Made by a program: the position numbers and the translations under genes
In this document: one piece after another, positions 18,264-27,400 of the stretch
Layout of the letters: every line of letters starts with the position of its first letter
How positions within the stretch are numbered: position 1 is the first letter of the stretch
Assembly (NCBI RefSeq): GCF_021375795.1
Contig: NZ_JAEIOI010000007.1
Span: forward strand, 42,760-106,759
Length of the DNA: 64,000 bases
Source: Pseudomonas anguilliseptica
GTDB taxonomy: Bacteria; Pseudomonadota; Gammaproteobacteria; Pseudomonadales; Pseudomonadaceae
Reading direction: 5' to 3'
The notes under the pieces: model-generated
What the model was told of the DNA's origin: nothing
Seen by the model: the letters and a program-made list of their open reading frames with translations, nothing else
The model's database searches: none

Positions 18264-21218
18264 TTAAGTCGCTATGGACGTCGTCTCGACATGCCGCGGC
18301 AGGCTGACCCGAATACGGGTGCCGCGTTGGAGCTCGGGGTCGGCCGGGCTGTCGATTGTTATCTGTCCATAATGCTCTTCCACGATCGAATAGACCAGTG
18401 CAAGGCCCAGCCCCGTACCTTTGCCCGGGTCCTTGGTGGTGAAGAAAGGTTCGAACAGGCGGTCGATGATCGCCTTGGGAATACCGCTGCCTTCGTCCTC
18501 GACGATCAGGTCGACGGTGTGCTCGAAACGTTCGCTCTTGACCCTGATCGCGCTGCCCGGTGGTGAGGCATCGCGGGCGTTGGAGAGCAGGTTGATCAGC
18601 ACTTGTGCCAGGCGCTGCGGATCACCCACTACCCAGTGATCGGAATCGCAGAGATTGAAGAACTGCACTTCGACACTGCGCCGGTTGAGTGCCAGCAGGG
18701 CAATCGCATCCTGAGCGACCTGCGCCAGGCACACCGGTTCCTCACTGTTCTGATGGCTGCCGGAATGTGCAAAGCTCATCAGCGACTGGACGATGCGTGA
18801 CACGCGTTTGGTCTGCTCGATGATCTGCTCGCTGATCTCGGTCAGTTCGGGGTCGCCTTCACGCTCTTCGCGCAGGTTCTGCGCCAGGCAGGCGATACCG
18901 GTGATCGGGTTGCCGATCTCATGCGCCACACCGGCGGCCAGGCGACCGATGGAAGCCAGGCGCTCGGAGTGCACCAGCTTGTCTTCGAGCATCTGGGTTT
19001 CCGTGAGGTCCTCAACCAGCAGCACCAGGCCGCTGTTACCCGGCGCCAGGGGCTCGTCGATGGCGGCCTTGTGCAGGTTGAGCCAGCGGGTCTGGCCATC
19101 GAGGGCCAGGCGCTGTTTGTGCAGGTGCTCGTCGGGCAGTTCGATAAACCGTTCCAGCAGCCCGCGCCAGGGTTCGCCCAGGGTGTTCAGGCGCGAGCCG
19201 ACCACGCGTTGTGCGGGGATTTCCGTGAGTTCTTCCATGGCCTTGTTCCACATCAGGATCTCCTGATCCTTGGCCAGCGAGCAGACGCCCATGGGCAATT
19301 CCTGCAGGGTCTGGCGGTGGTAACGGCGCAGGGTGTCGAGTTCGGCGGCCAGGCCGGTGAGGCGCGAGTGGTAGTCCTCCAGGCGGTTCTCGATAAAGTG
19401 AATGTCTTCGGTGACGTAGGTTTCGCTGCCAGCTTTATACGGCAGGAAGGTCTCGACGATGTCCTGGGCCACGCTGGGGCCCATCAGGCCGGAGAGGTTG
19501 GCCTCGATGCGGTCGCGCAGGCGGCGCAGGGCATAGGGGCGGCCTTCATCGAAGGGCAGATGCAGGTCGCGCAGGGCTTGCTCGACTTCGTGCTGGGCGG
19601 TCTTGGCGCCCAGGGGTTTGGCCAGTTGCGCGGCAAACTCCTGCGGTGAGGCGGCCAGCAGCTCGCGGCGTTGCGGGCGGCGCACGTTATCCACGGCGCA
19701 GGCTTCGGCGGCGCTCTTTTCTTCCGGGCTGGCTTCGGTAAACAGTGACACCAGGGTGAACACCAGCACGTTGGCGGCCAGCGAGCCAATGGCGGCCAGG
19801 TGCCAGCTACTGTCATCCAGGACATAGATGACGTTGAACCAGGGCAGGTAAAAGCCCTGCAGGTTGCCGAGCATCGGCAGCAGCATGCTCACCACCCACA
19901 CACCGATACCCGCCAGCAGCCCGGCGATAAAGCCTTTACGGTTGGCGGTTGGCCAGTACAGCACCGAGAGCACGCCAGGGAGGAACTGCAAGGTGGCGAC
20001 GAAGGCGACGATGCCGAGGTTGGCCAGGTCCTGTTCGGCGCCGAGCAATAGATAGAAACCGTAACCGGCCATGATGATCAGCAGGATCAGCGCGCGCCGC
20101 GTCCACTTCAGCCAGCGGTAGATATTGCCTTCCGACGGCGGCTGGTACAGCGGTAGCACCACATGGTTGAGCACCATGCCCGACAGCGCCAGGGTGCTGA
20201 CGATGATCAATCCGCTGGAGGCGGCCAGCCCGCCGACATAGGCAATCAGCGCCAGCGTCTGGCTGTTGACCGCGATGCCGACGCCGAGGGTGAAGTATTC
20301 CGGGTTGGTGGTGGCGCCCAGTTTCAGCCCGGCCCAGAGGATCAGCGGCACCGCCAGGCTCATCAGCAGCAGGAATAACGGCAGGCCCCAACTGGCGCTG
20401 ACCATGGCGCGCGGGTTGAGGTTCTCGGTAAAGGTCATGTGATACATGTGCGGCATGACGATGGCCGAGGCGAAAAACACCAGCAGCAGTGTGCGCCACG
20501 GGCCTTCCTGCAACGGCGTGTGCAGGCTGGTCAGCGACGACTGGTTTTGCACCAACCAGGATTGCAGATCCTGCGGGCCGTCGAACACGCCATACAGCGC
20601 ATACAGGCCGATGGCGCTGATCGCCACCAGCTTGACCACCGACTCGAAAGCGATGGCGAATACCAGGCCTTCATGCTTCTCGCGGGTGGCGATATGCCGC
20701 GCGCCGAAGAGGATGGTGAACAGAATGATCAACCCGCAGTAGGCCAGCGCCACGCGTTCCTGCACCGGCTCGCGGGTGAGAATGCCGATGGAGTCGGCCA
20801 CCGCCTGAATCTGTAGGGCCAGCAGCGGCAACACGCCCACCAGCATAAATACGGTGCTCAGGGCGCCGGCCCAGGTGCTGCGAAAGCGGAAGGCAAACAG
20901 ATCGGCCAGTGATGACAGCTGGTAGGTACGGGTGATGCGCAGAATCGGGTAGAGCAGCACCGGCGCCAGCAGAAACGCTCCGGACACCCCGAGGTAACTG
21001 GCGAGAAAACCGTAGCCGTATTGATAGGCCAGCCCCACGGTGCCGTAGAAGGCCCAGGCGCTGGCATAGACGCCGAGTGACAGGGTGTAGGTCAGTGGGT
21101 GACGGATTACCCAGCGTGGAATCAGGCCGTGTTCACTGATCCAGGCCACGCCGAACAGGATAAGAAGGTAGGCGGCGCTGATCAGAATCAGCTGGCTCAG
21201 GCTAAAGCTCGTCAGCAT
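18264..21218 (-). CDS. cbrA: Sensor histidine kinase CbrA with transporter-like sensor domain
   Basis: A 984-residue membrane kinase. The first 500 residues are a solute:sodium symporter-like module with about 13 membrane helices (for example ILISAAYLLILFGVAWISEHG; PHMYHMTFTENLNPR). A STAC-like linker and PAS domain (about 620-730) follow, then HisKA with phospho-acceptor His766 in AAGVAHEIGNPITGIACL, and HATPase motifs VGDPQRLAQVLINLLSNARDA, DEGSGIP and GKGTGLGLALVYSIVEEH. It phosphorylates CbrB. I take the ATG at 21218; its A is shared with the stop of a 25-codon ORF (TGATG), so expression may depend on upstream translation. No strong ribosome site is present. Confidence 0.95.
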   Translation of the reverse strand: MLTSFSLSQLILISAAYLLILFGVAWISEHGLIPRWVIRHPLTYTLSLGVYASAWAFYGTVGLAYQYGYGFLASYLGVSGAFLLAPVLLYPILRITRTYQLSSLADLFAFRFRSTWAGALSTVFMLVGVLPLLALQIQAVADSIGILTREPVQERVALAYCGLIILFTILFGARHIATREKHEGLVFAIAFESVVKLVAISAIGLYALYGVFDGPQDLQSWLVQNQSSLTSLHTPLQEGPWRTLLLVFFASAIVMPHMYHMTFTENLNPRAMVSASWGLPLFLLLMSLAVPLILWAGLKLGATTNPEYFTLGVGIAVNSQTLALIAYVGGLAASSGLIIVSTLALSGMVLNHVVLPLYQPPSEGNIYRWLKWTRRALILLIIMAGYGFYLLLGAEQDLANLGIVAFVATLQFLPGVLSVLYWPTANRKGFIAGLLAGIGVWVVSMLLPMLGNLQGFYLPWFNVIYVLDDSSWHLAAIGSLAANVLVFTLVSLFTEASPEEKSAAEACAVDNVRRPQRRELLAASPQEFAAQLAKPLGAKTAQHEVEQALRDLHLPFDEGRPYALRRLRDRIEANLSGLMGPSVAQDIVETFLPYKAGSETYVTEDIHFIENRLEDYHSRLTGLAAELDTLRRYHRQTLQELPMGVCSLAKDQEILMWNKAMEELTEIPAQRVVGSRLNTLGEPWRGLLERFIELPDEHLHKQRLALDGQTRWLNLHKAAIDEPLAPGNSGLVLLVEDLTETQMLEDKLVHSERLASIGRLAAGVAHEIGNPITGIACLAQNLREEREGDPELTEISEQIIEQTKRVSRIVQSLMSFAHSGSHQNSEEPVCLAQVAQDAIALLALNRRSVEVQFFNLCDSDHWVVGDPQRLAQVLINLLSNARDASPPGSAIRVKSERFEHTVDLIVEDEGSGIPKAIIDRLFEPFFTTKDPGKGTGLGLALVYSIVEEHYGQITIDSPADPELQRGTRIRVSLPRHVETTSIAT

Positions 21219-21295
21219 CACGTTGGCTCTGAAGCGAATAGGGGTAAGGAGCGCTCACGCAGGTCGCGCTGCCACAGGTTAAAGCTCATCGGCAT
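21218..21295 (-). CDS. 25-codon relay ORF between cbrX and cbrA
   Basis: An ATG inside the last codons of cbrX opens a 25-residue frame (starts MPMSFNLWQRDLRERS) whose TGA overlaps the cbrA ATG as TGATG. Its first codons resemble the start of cbrA because a 37-base segment is repeated here (21275-21311 and 21198-21234, 32 of 37 identical). It could be a real leader peptide coupling cbrX translation to cbrA, or the remnant of a partial duplication of the cbrA start. No strong ribosome site precedes it beyond CAGAG. No function is claimed. Confidence 0.35.
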   Translation of the reverse strand: MPMSFNLWQRDLRERSLPLFASEPT

Positions 21296-21455
21296 CACGC
21301 TGACTCTGAAGGATGAAGGTCACGACTATCAGGATCAGCCACAGCAGGTAGGGGCGGTACCAGGCCCCATTGGGGTCGATCCACCAGTCCATGATGGCCG
21401 GGGAGAACAGGTAGATCCCCACCACCAGGATCAGCACCAATCGATAGATATACAT
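21279..21455 (-). CDS. cbrX: Small membrane protein CbrX
   Basis: A 58-residue protein with two membrane segments: residues about 4-22 (YRLVLILVVGIYLFSPAI) and 36-50 (YLLWLILIVVTFILQ), joined by the conserved-looking loop MDWWIDPNGAWYRP. It ends in a hydrophilic SQRDADEL tail. It starts 25 bases from the edge of the repeat element, with GAGAT-type ribosome site (AAGAGATG) just upstream, and ends 60 bases before cbrA. In other pseudomonads a gene of this size and sequence, cbrX, precedes cbrA and is co-transcribed with it. Its biochemical role is unknown. Confidence 0.85.
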   Translation of the reverse strand: MYIYRLVLILVVGIYLFSPAIMDWWIDPNGAWYRPYLLWLILIVVTFILQSQRDADEL

Positions 21456-21480
21456 GCCGCATCTCTTCGCTTAATTGTTC

Positions 21481-21745
21481 GGGTCTGTTGCCGTTTCGTC
21501 GCGAGCCGCGTTGCAGTGAAAAATCTCGCCAGGCCAGGCGGAGGGCGCAGGTAATGGTTGTTCCCTTGCCAAGCCCTCCAACGCCGCATGGCGAGATTTT
21601 TCGCGCAACCCAAAGGGCCGGGCCTGTTTTAGCGCGATGCTGCGTTTCTCGACACTCATTTGGAACAACCAAACTTCGTGTCTCGTGCCTTGTCTCGCGC
21701 TATAACAGGCTCCGGCGCGGCCCCGAACGAAACGGCAACAGACCC
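21481..21745. mobile_element. 265-bp MITE-like element with nested inverted repeats
   Basis: Ends are perfect 19-base inverted repeats, GGGTCTGTTGCCGTTTCGT (21481-21499) and its complement (21727-21745); the match continues imperfectly to about 30 bases. Inside are three more pairs: GAAAAATCTCGCCA (21518-21531) with 21589-21602, perfect; GGTTGTTCC (21556-21564) with 21662-21670, perfect; GCCTGTTTTAGCGCGA (21622-21637) with 21695-21710, 15 of 16. No transposase fits in it. Small ORFs inside are probably not genes. No clear target duplication is visible. It sits directly upstream of cbrX and may hold or displace its promoter. The stretch 21746-21884 after it shows nothing I can name. Confidence 0.75.
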
Positions 21746-21884
21746 TAGCGATGGTAACGGATGCGTGGCGCTCTGCGTAGGCTGGCTGTTGGTCGGGTGG
21801 CGGGTATGTGCGGGTGCGGGGTTGGCTTTTTTCTATTAATTGGTACTATCGTTCCACTTAATAAGAACAACGCTGGAGATTGCC

Positions 21885-23123
21885 ATGCGCCTTGCCCCGC
21901 TTTCCGTGCTTACCCTGTCTGTGCTGCTCGCCGCTTGCGGTGAAGAACCGGCCCCGGTGGCCAACCTGGATTTCCAGAAGGACCTGCAAACCCAGCTGAT
22001 CAAGGCCAAGCCTGGTACGGTGATCGAGATTCCGGCCGGCACCTACCAGCTTGATCGCAGCCTGAGCCTGAAAGTCAGCGGCGTGACCATCAAGGGCGCA
22101 GGCATGGACAAAACCATCCTCAACTTCAAAGGGCAGAAGTCCGGCGCCGAAGGCCTGCTGGTGGATGCCTCTGATTTCACCATCGAAGACATCGCCTTCG
22201 AGGACACCAAAGGCGATTCGCTGAAAGTGGTGGGCGGCAAGAACATCATCATTCGCCGTGTACGCACCGAGTGGACCAACGGCCCGGCCACCGAGAACGG
22301 CGCCTATGGCATCTACCCGGTGCAGACCGAGAACACCCTGATCGACGGTGCGGTGGCCATCGGCGCATCGGATGCCGGTATCTATGTCGGCCAGTCGCGC
22401 AACGTGGTGGTGCGCAACAGCCGCGCCGAGCGCAACGTCGCCGGGATTGAAATCGAGAACACCATCGACGCCGACGTGTATGACAACGTCGCTACCGGTA
22501 ACACCGGCGGCATTCTGGTGTTTAACATGCCCAACCTGCCGCAGGCCGGACGGGTGACGCGGGTGTTCCGTAACAAGATCGAAGGCAACAACCACAAGAA
22601 TTTCGGCCACAAGGGCACGCCGGTGGCCAGCGTGCCGGCAGGTTCCGGGGTGGTGATCAACTCCAACGATGATGTCGAGGTGTTCGACAACGACATTGGC
22701 AACCACAAGACCGCCAACGTGATCATCAGCAGCTACTTCAGTACCGGCTATACCGACCTGTCCACGGCGGAGAGTTTCGACCCTTATCCGGAAGGCATTC
22801 ATATCCATGGCAACCGCTTCGGCCCCGGTGGCGACAGTCCGGATCACCTGGAATTGAAAGCGCTGAAGGTCAGCCAGTTCGGCTTGAACGGCCGCCTGCC
22901 GGATATTCTCTGGGACGGCTACGTCAACCTCGACATCCTGGTGGACGGCAAGCTGCCGGCGGACCGGGCGATCTGCATCAATAACGGCGAGGCGGGGATG
23001 ATCAACGTCGACGGGCCAAACAACTACAAAAACATCAGCACTGACATGACCAACTACCGTTGCAGCCTGCCGCCACTGCCAGCGGTCAAACTGGCCTCGG
23101 CTGACGCCGACCAGGGGGCCTGA
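21885..23123 (+). CDS. Parallel beta-helix repeat lipoprotein
   Basis: A 412-residue lipoprotein: signal peptide with lipobox LLAAC (Cys about residue 18), then a right-handed beta-helix built from short repeats such as TVIEIPAGTYQLDRSLSL, VTIKGAGMDKTILNF, NVVVRNSRAERNVAGIEI and DVYDNVATGNTGGILVFN. I recognise it as the family usually found beside a dihaem cytochrome of the SO_2930 type, which is the next gene here. ATG at 21885 has GGAG six bases upstream. Its stop overlaps the next start by one base (TGATG), so they are coupled. Activity unknown; the fold suggests polysaccharide or surface binding. Confidence 0.85.
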   Translation: MRLAPLSVLTLSVLLAACGEEPAPVANLDFQKDLQTQLIKAKPGTVIEIPAGTYQLDRSLSLKVSGVTIKGAGMDKTILNFKGQKSGAEGLLVDASDFTIEDIAFEDTKGDSLKVVGGKNIIIRRVRTEWTNGPATENGAYGIYPVQTENTLIDGAVAIGASDAGIYVGQSRNVVVRNSRAERNVAGIEIENTIDADVYDNVATGNTGGILVFNMPNLPQAGRVTRVFRNKIEGNNHKNFGHKGTPVASVPAGSGVVINSNDDVEVFDNDIGNHKTANVIISSYFSTGYTDLSTAESFDPYPEGIHIHGNRFGPGGDSPDHLELKALKVSQFGLNGRLPDILWDGYVNLDILVDGKLPADRAICINNGEAGMINVDGPNNYKNISTDMTNYRCSLPPLPAVKLASADADQGA

Positions 23124-24235
23124 TGCGTCGTCTGTTACTGGGGGCGCTGTTGCTCCTCGCCGGCTGCGAGCAGCAGCCGGCGCCGCTGTACCTGCCGCAG
23201 GGTGACAACTACCCGCAAACCCTCAGCGAGTGGGGCATGCTGCAGCGCGCCGATGGTTTTATCGCGCCCGTTGCCGAGGCCTTGCCCTACGACCTGAATA
23301 CCCCGTTGTTTACCGACTACGCACACAAGCTGCGCAGCGTGTGGATGCCGGCGGGTACAGCGGCGACCTACGCCGAGGCGCACTTCGATTACCCGGTCGG
23401 CACGGTGCTGAGCAAGACCTTCTACTACCCCAAAGATGCCCAGGGGCGCCTGCTGCTGAACGAGCAGGATGACCGTGACCCGCAGCGCGGTCTGGAGTTG
23501 GCGCGTGTGCAGCTGATCGAAACGCGCATCCTGCTCAAGCAGCAAGACGGTTGGGTGGCATTACCCTATGTGTGGGATGAGCTGCAGCAGGAAGCCCATC
23601 TGGAATGGGCGGGTGACAGCCGCGAGTTAAGCCTGCTGAATGCCGAAGGCAAAACCCAGGCGGTGGCCTATCAGGTGCCAGACGCCAACCAGTGTGCTGG
23701 CTGTCATGAGGAAACCGCAGGGCAGGGCGTCAATCCGTTGGGGCCGAAGGCGCGGCACCTGAACAAGGATTTTGCCTACGCCGACGGCACGCACAATCAG
23801 TTGCAGCATTGGCAGCAGCAGGGTCGTTTGCAGGCGGTACCGGCCGAATTGCAGGGCGTGCCGCAGAACGCCTTATGGCCGACGCCGCGCGCTGGCGAAA
23901 GCCTGGAGCAGCAGGCGCGCAGCTACCTGGATGCCAACTGCAGCCATTGCCACAACCCCAAAGGGCCGGGGCGTACTTCTGGGCTGTTGCTTGATCCGAC
24001 CACCGCTATCGGCATCAGCTATGGCCTGTGCAAGCAGCCGGTGGCGGCGGGTAAAGGATCGGGTGATCGCCTGGTGGATATTCACCCCGGCCAGCCGGAT
24101 AAATCGGTGCTGCTGTTCCGTGTGGAAAGTGTCGACCCGAGCATCATGATGCCTGAGCTGGGCCGCTCCGCTGTGCATGGCGAGGGTGTGGACGTACTGC
24201 AACGCTGGATTGCCAGCCTGCAAGGGGATTGTTGA
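23123..24235 (+). CDS. SO_2930-family dihaem c-type cytochrome lipoprotein
   Basis: A 370-residue lipoprotein with lipobox LLAGC and two haem c attachment motifs, CAGCH (about residue 193) and CSHCH (about residue 273). The N-terminal region (GMLQRADGFIAPVAEALPYDLNTPLFTDYAHKLR and KTFYYPKDAQGR) is the conserved part of the family; a late Met in IMMPELGRS may be an axial ligand. Two haems in a membrane-anchored periplasmic protein imply an electron-transfer or oxidation role. Always-paired beta-helix partner lies upstream with a one-base overlap. A REP palindrome follows the stop. Substrate unknown. Confidence 0.88.
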   Translation: MRRLLLGALLLLAGCEQQPAPLYLPQGDNYPQTLSEWGMLQRADGFIAPVAEALPYDLNTPLFTDYAHKLRSVWMPAGTAATYAEAHFDYPVGTVLSKTFYYPKDAQGRLLLNEQDDRDPQRGLELARVQLIETRILLKQQDGWVALPYVWDELQQEAHLEWAGDSRELSLLNAEGKTQAVAYQVPDANQCAGCHEETAGQGVNPLGPKARHLNKDFAYADGTHNQLQHWQQQGRLQAVPAELQGVPQNALWPTPRAGESLEQQARSYLDANCSHCHNPKGPGRTSGLLLDPTTAIGISYGLCKQPVAAGKGSGDRLVDIHPGQPDKSVLLFRVESVDPSIMMPELGRSAVHGEGVDVLQRWIASLQGDC

Positions 24236-24247
24236 GGGGCTATTAGC

Positions 24248-24299
24248 TGTGGGAGGCGCTTCAGCGGCGAGCAGTTTTCGCGGCTAAAGCCCCTCCCAC
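24248..24299. repeat. REP-like palindrome (family 1)
   Basis: GTGGGAGGCGCTT and AAGCCCCTCCCAC are inverted around a segment containing CGCGGCTAAAG, the same family as 6110-6158 with one changed base in the left arm. It lies after the cytochrome gene. The remaining bases up to 24490 hold no evident gene. Confidence 0.8.
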
Positions 24300-24490
24300 G
24301 GCTCTGGTGGTGCCCTGAGGTCAGTGTGCGACCTGTTTTCGTGCGCCGCCGCAGGCGTGGGGCATGCCTGGCCCTGTTGTGGTGCGCGTCAGCGGTGGGT
24401 AAGTACGCCAGGCCGCGCCAGCGCTGGGGTGGGCCACTGGCATAAGTCTTGCGCTGCTGGGTTATCGCCCAGGCTCGCAGGAGGCCCGCT

Positions 24491-27400
24491 GTGTCGATCC
24501 ATATCGCCTTGCACCATGTCAGCCACTATCGCTACGACCGCGCGGTCAATCTTGGCCCGCAGGTCGTGCGCCTGCGTCCTGCGCCGCACAGCCGTACCCG
24601 GGTGCTGTCCTACGCGTTGAAGGTCGAGCCGGGCGAGCACTTTATCAATTGGCAACAGGACCCTCAGGGTAACTACCTGGCGCGCCTGGTGTTTCCGGAA
24701 AAGACCCGTGAGCTGAAGATCGAGGTCGATCTGGTCGCCGAGATGGCAGTGTTCAACCCTTTCGATTTCTTCCTTGAGCCTTACGCCGAGAAAATCCCCT
24801 TTGCCTACACCGAGGGCGAGCAGCTGGAGCTGGCGCCTTATCTGGTCAAGCTGCCGGCCGGCAAATTGTTCGCCAAATACCTGGCCAGCATCGAGCGCAC
24901 GCCGCTGCCGAGCGTGGATTTTCTGGTGGCACTCAATCAGCGTCTTTCCACCGATATCAGCTACCTGATTCGCCTGGAGCCGGGTGTGCAAACCCCGGAG
25001 GAAAGCCTGGAAAAAGGCTCCGGTTCCTGCCGTGACTCGGCCTGGCTGCTGGTGCAGCTGTTCCGTCACCTGGGCCTGGCGGCGCGTTTTGTCTCCGGTT
25101 ACCTGATTCAGCTGAAAGCCGATGTGAAATCCCTCGACGGCCCCTCCGGCACCGAGGTGGACTTCACCGACCTGCATGCCTGGTGCGAGGTCTATTTGCC
25201 CGGCGCCGGCTGGATCGGCCTCGATCCGACGTCCGGGCTGTTCGCCGGCGAAGGCCATATCCCGCTGGCCTGCAGCCCCGAGCCATCTTCGGCGGCGCCA
25301 ATCAGCGGCGGTGTGGATGAGTGCGAATGCGAGTTCAGTCACGAGATGTGGGTGGAGCGTATCTGGGAAGCGCCGCGGGTCAGCAAGCCTTACAGCGAGG
25401 TGCAGTGGCAGGCGATTGTCGACCTCGGGCAAAAGATCGATGAGGACCTGCAGGAGCAGGACGTGCGCCTGACCATGGGCGGCGAGCCGACCTTTGTCGC
25501 CCTCGACTACCCGGATGATCCGGAGTGGAACACCGCTGCCCTCGGGCCGAACAAACGCCGCCTGGCCAGCGACCTGTTTCATCGCCTGCGCGAGCATTAC
25601 GCGCCGAGTGCGCTGGTGCACTTCGGTCAGGGCAAGTGGTACCCCGGCGAGCAGCTGCCGCGCTGGTCGTTGAATGCCTACTGGCGGCGTGACGGCGAGC
25701 CGATCTGGCACAACCCGGCGCTGTATGCCGATGAACAAAAAGACTACGGCGTCGATGCGGCCAAGGCCGCCGACTTTCTTACCCTGCTCGCCGAGCGCCT
25801 GGGCGTGGACGCTAAATACTGCGTGCCGGCCTATGAGGACCGCTTCTACTACCTGTGGCGCGAGCGCAGGCTGCCGATCAACGTCAGCGCCGAAGACCCA
25901 CGTCTGGCCGATCCGCTGGAGCGCGAACGGCTGCGCAAGGTGTTCGAACAGGGGCTGGATAAGGTCGTCGGGCATATCCTGCCGCTGGCCCGGCAGGCCA
26001 AGCAGCTGGGCTGGCAGAGTGGCAGCTGGTTTCTGCGTGATGAGCATTGCCGGCTGATACCGGGCGATTCGGCGCTGGGCTACCGCCTGCCGCTGGATTC
26101 TCAGCCCTGGGTCAGCGAGGCCGACTACCCCTACATTACCCCGGAAGACCCGAGCCAGCGCTTCGCCCCGTTGCCAGCAGCGGCGCAGATCAAACCGCAG
26201 TCGCGCGGTGTCTGGTCGGGCAGCCAGACCAGCACGAACAAACGCCCGCTGCTGGGTCAGTCCGCCGCCGGTGTGGTGCGCACCGCGCTGTGCGCCGAGC
26301 CGCGGGGCGGCAAGCTCTATCTGTTTATGCCGCCGCTGGTGCGCCTGGAAGACTACCTGGAGCTGGTGGCGGCCATCGAAGCCACTGCGGCAGAGATGAA
26401 GTGCCCGGTGCTGCTGGAAGGTTACGAGCCGCCGCTGGACCCGCGCCTGCAGTTCTTCCGCGTAACCCCGGACCCCGGCGTGATCGAGGTGAATATCCAC
26501 CCGGCTGCCAGTTGGGATGAGCTGGTCGAGCGCACCGAGTTTCTCTACGAACAGGCCCGCGAGTGTCGCCTGAGTAGCGAGAAATTTATGATCGATGGCC
26601 GTCACACTGGCACCGGCGGCGGTAATCACTTTGTTCTCGGTGGCGCGACGCCAGCGGACTCACCGTTTCTGCGCCGGCCGGATTTGCTGCGCAGCCTGAT
26701 CAGCTACTGGCACAACCACCCGTCGCTGTCCTACCTGTTCAGCGGCCTGTTTATCGGCCCAACGTCGCAGGCGCCGCGTATCGACGAGGCGCGCAACGAC
26801 GCGCTGTACGAGCTGGAAATCGCCTTCGCGCAGATGCCCGAGGCTGGCCGCGACTGTCAGCCCTGGCTGGTCGACCGCCTGCTGCGCAACCTGCTGGTGG
26901 ACGTGACCGGTAACACCCACCGTGCCGAGTTCTGCATCGACAAGCTGTACTCGCCGGACTCCGCCTCCGGTCGCCTCGGCCTGCTGGAGCTGCGCGCCTT
27001 CGAGATGCCGCCCCATGCGCAGATGAGCTTGGCCCAGCAACTGTTGATTCGCGCGCTGATCGCGCGCTTCTGGCGCGAACCCTATCAGCCAGCACGGCTG
27101 GTGCGCTGGGGCACTGAGCTGCATGACCGTTACCTGCTGCCGCACTTTATCGAGCAGGATTTTGCCGACGTGCTGCAGGAGCTGGACGGCTGCGGCTATC
27201 GCCTGCACAGCGAGTGGTTTGCCCCGCACTTCGAGTTCCGCTTTCCCAAATCCGGCGACTTCAACGTCAAGGGCATCGAGCTGGAACTGCGTCAGGCCCT
27301 GGAACCCTGGCATGTGCTGGGCGAAGAGGGCGGTGGCGGCGGTACGGTGCGCTATGTCGATTCCTCGCTGGAACGCATGCAGGTCAAACTCAGCGGCCTG

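Noticed and set aside
21471..21668. 60- to 86-codon frames inside the repeat element
   Set aside because: They follow the palindromes of the element, exist in several overlapping frames on both strands, and would encode Arg/Ala-rich peptides. I treat the element as non-coding.
24389..26629. 746-codon open frame on the minus strand
   Set aside because: It lies antisense to the DUF2126 gene, is a by-product of GC-rich third codon positions, and its sequence (rich in Arg, Gln, His, with no domain) looks like a shadow.
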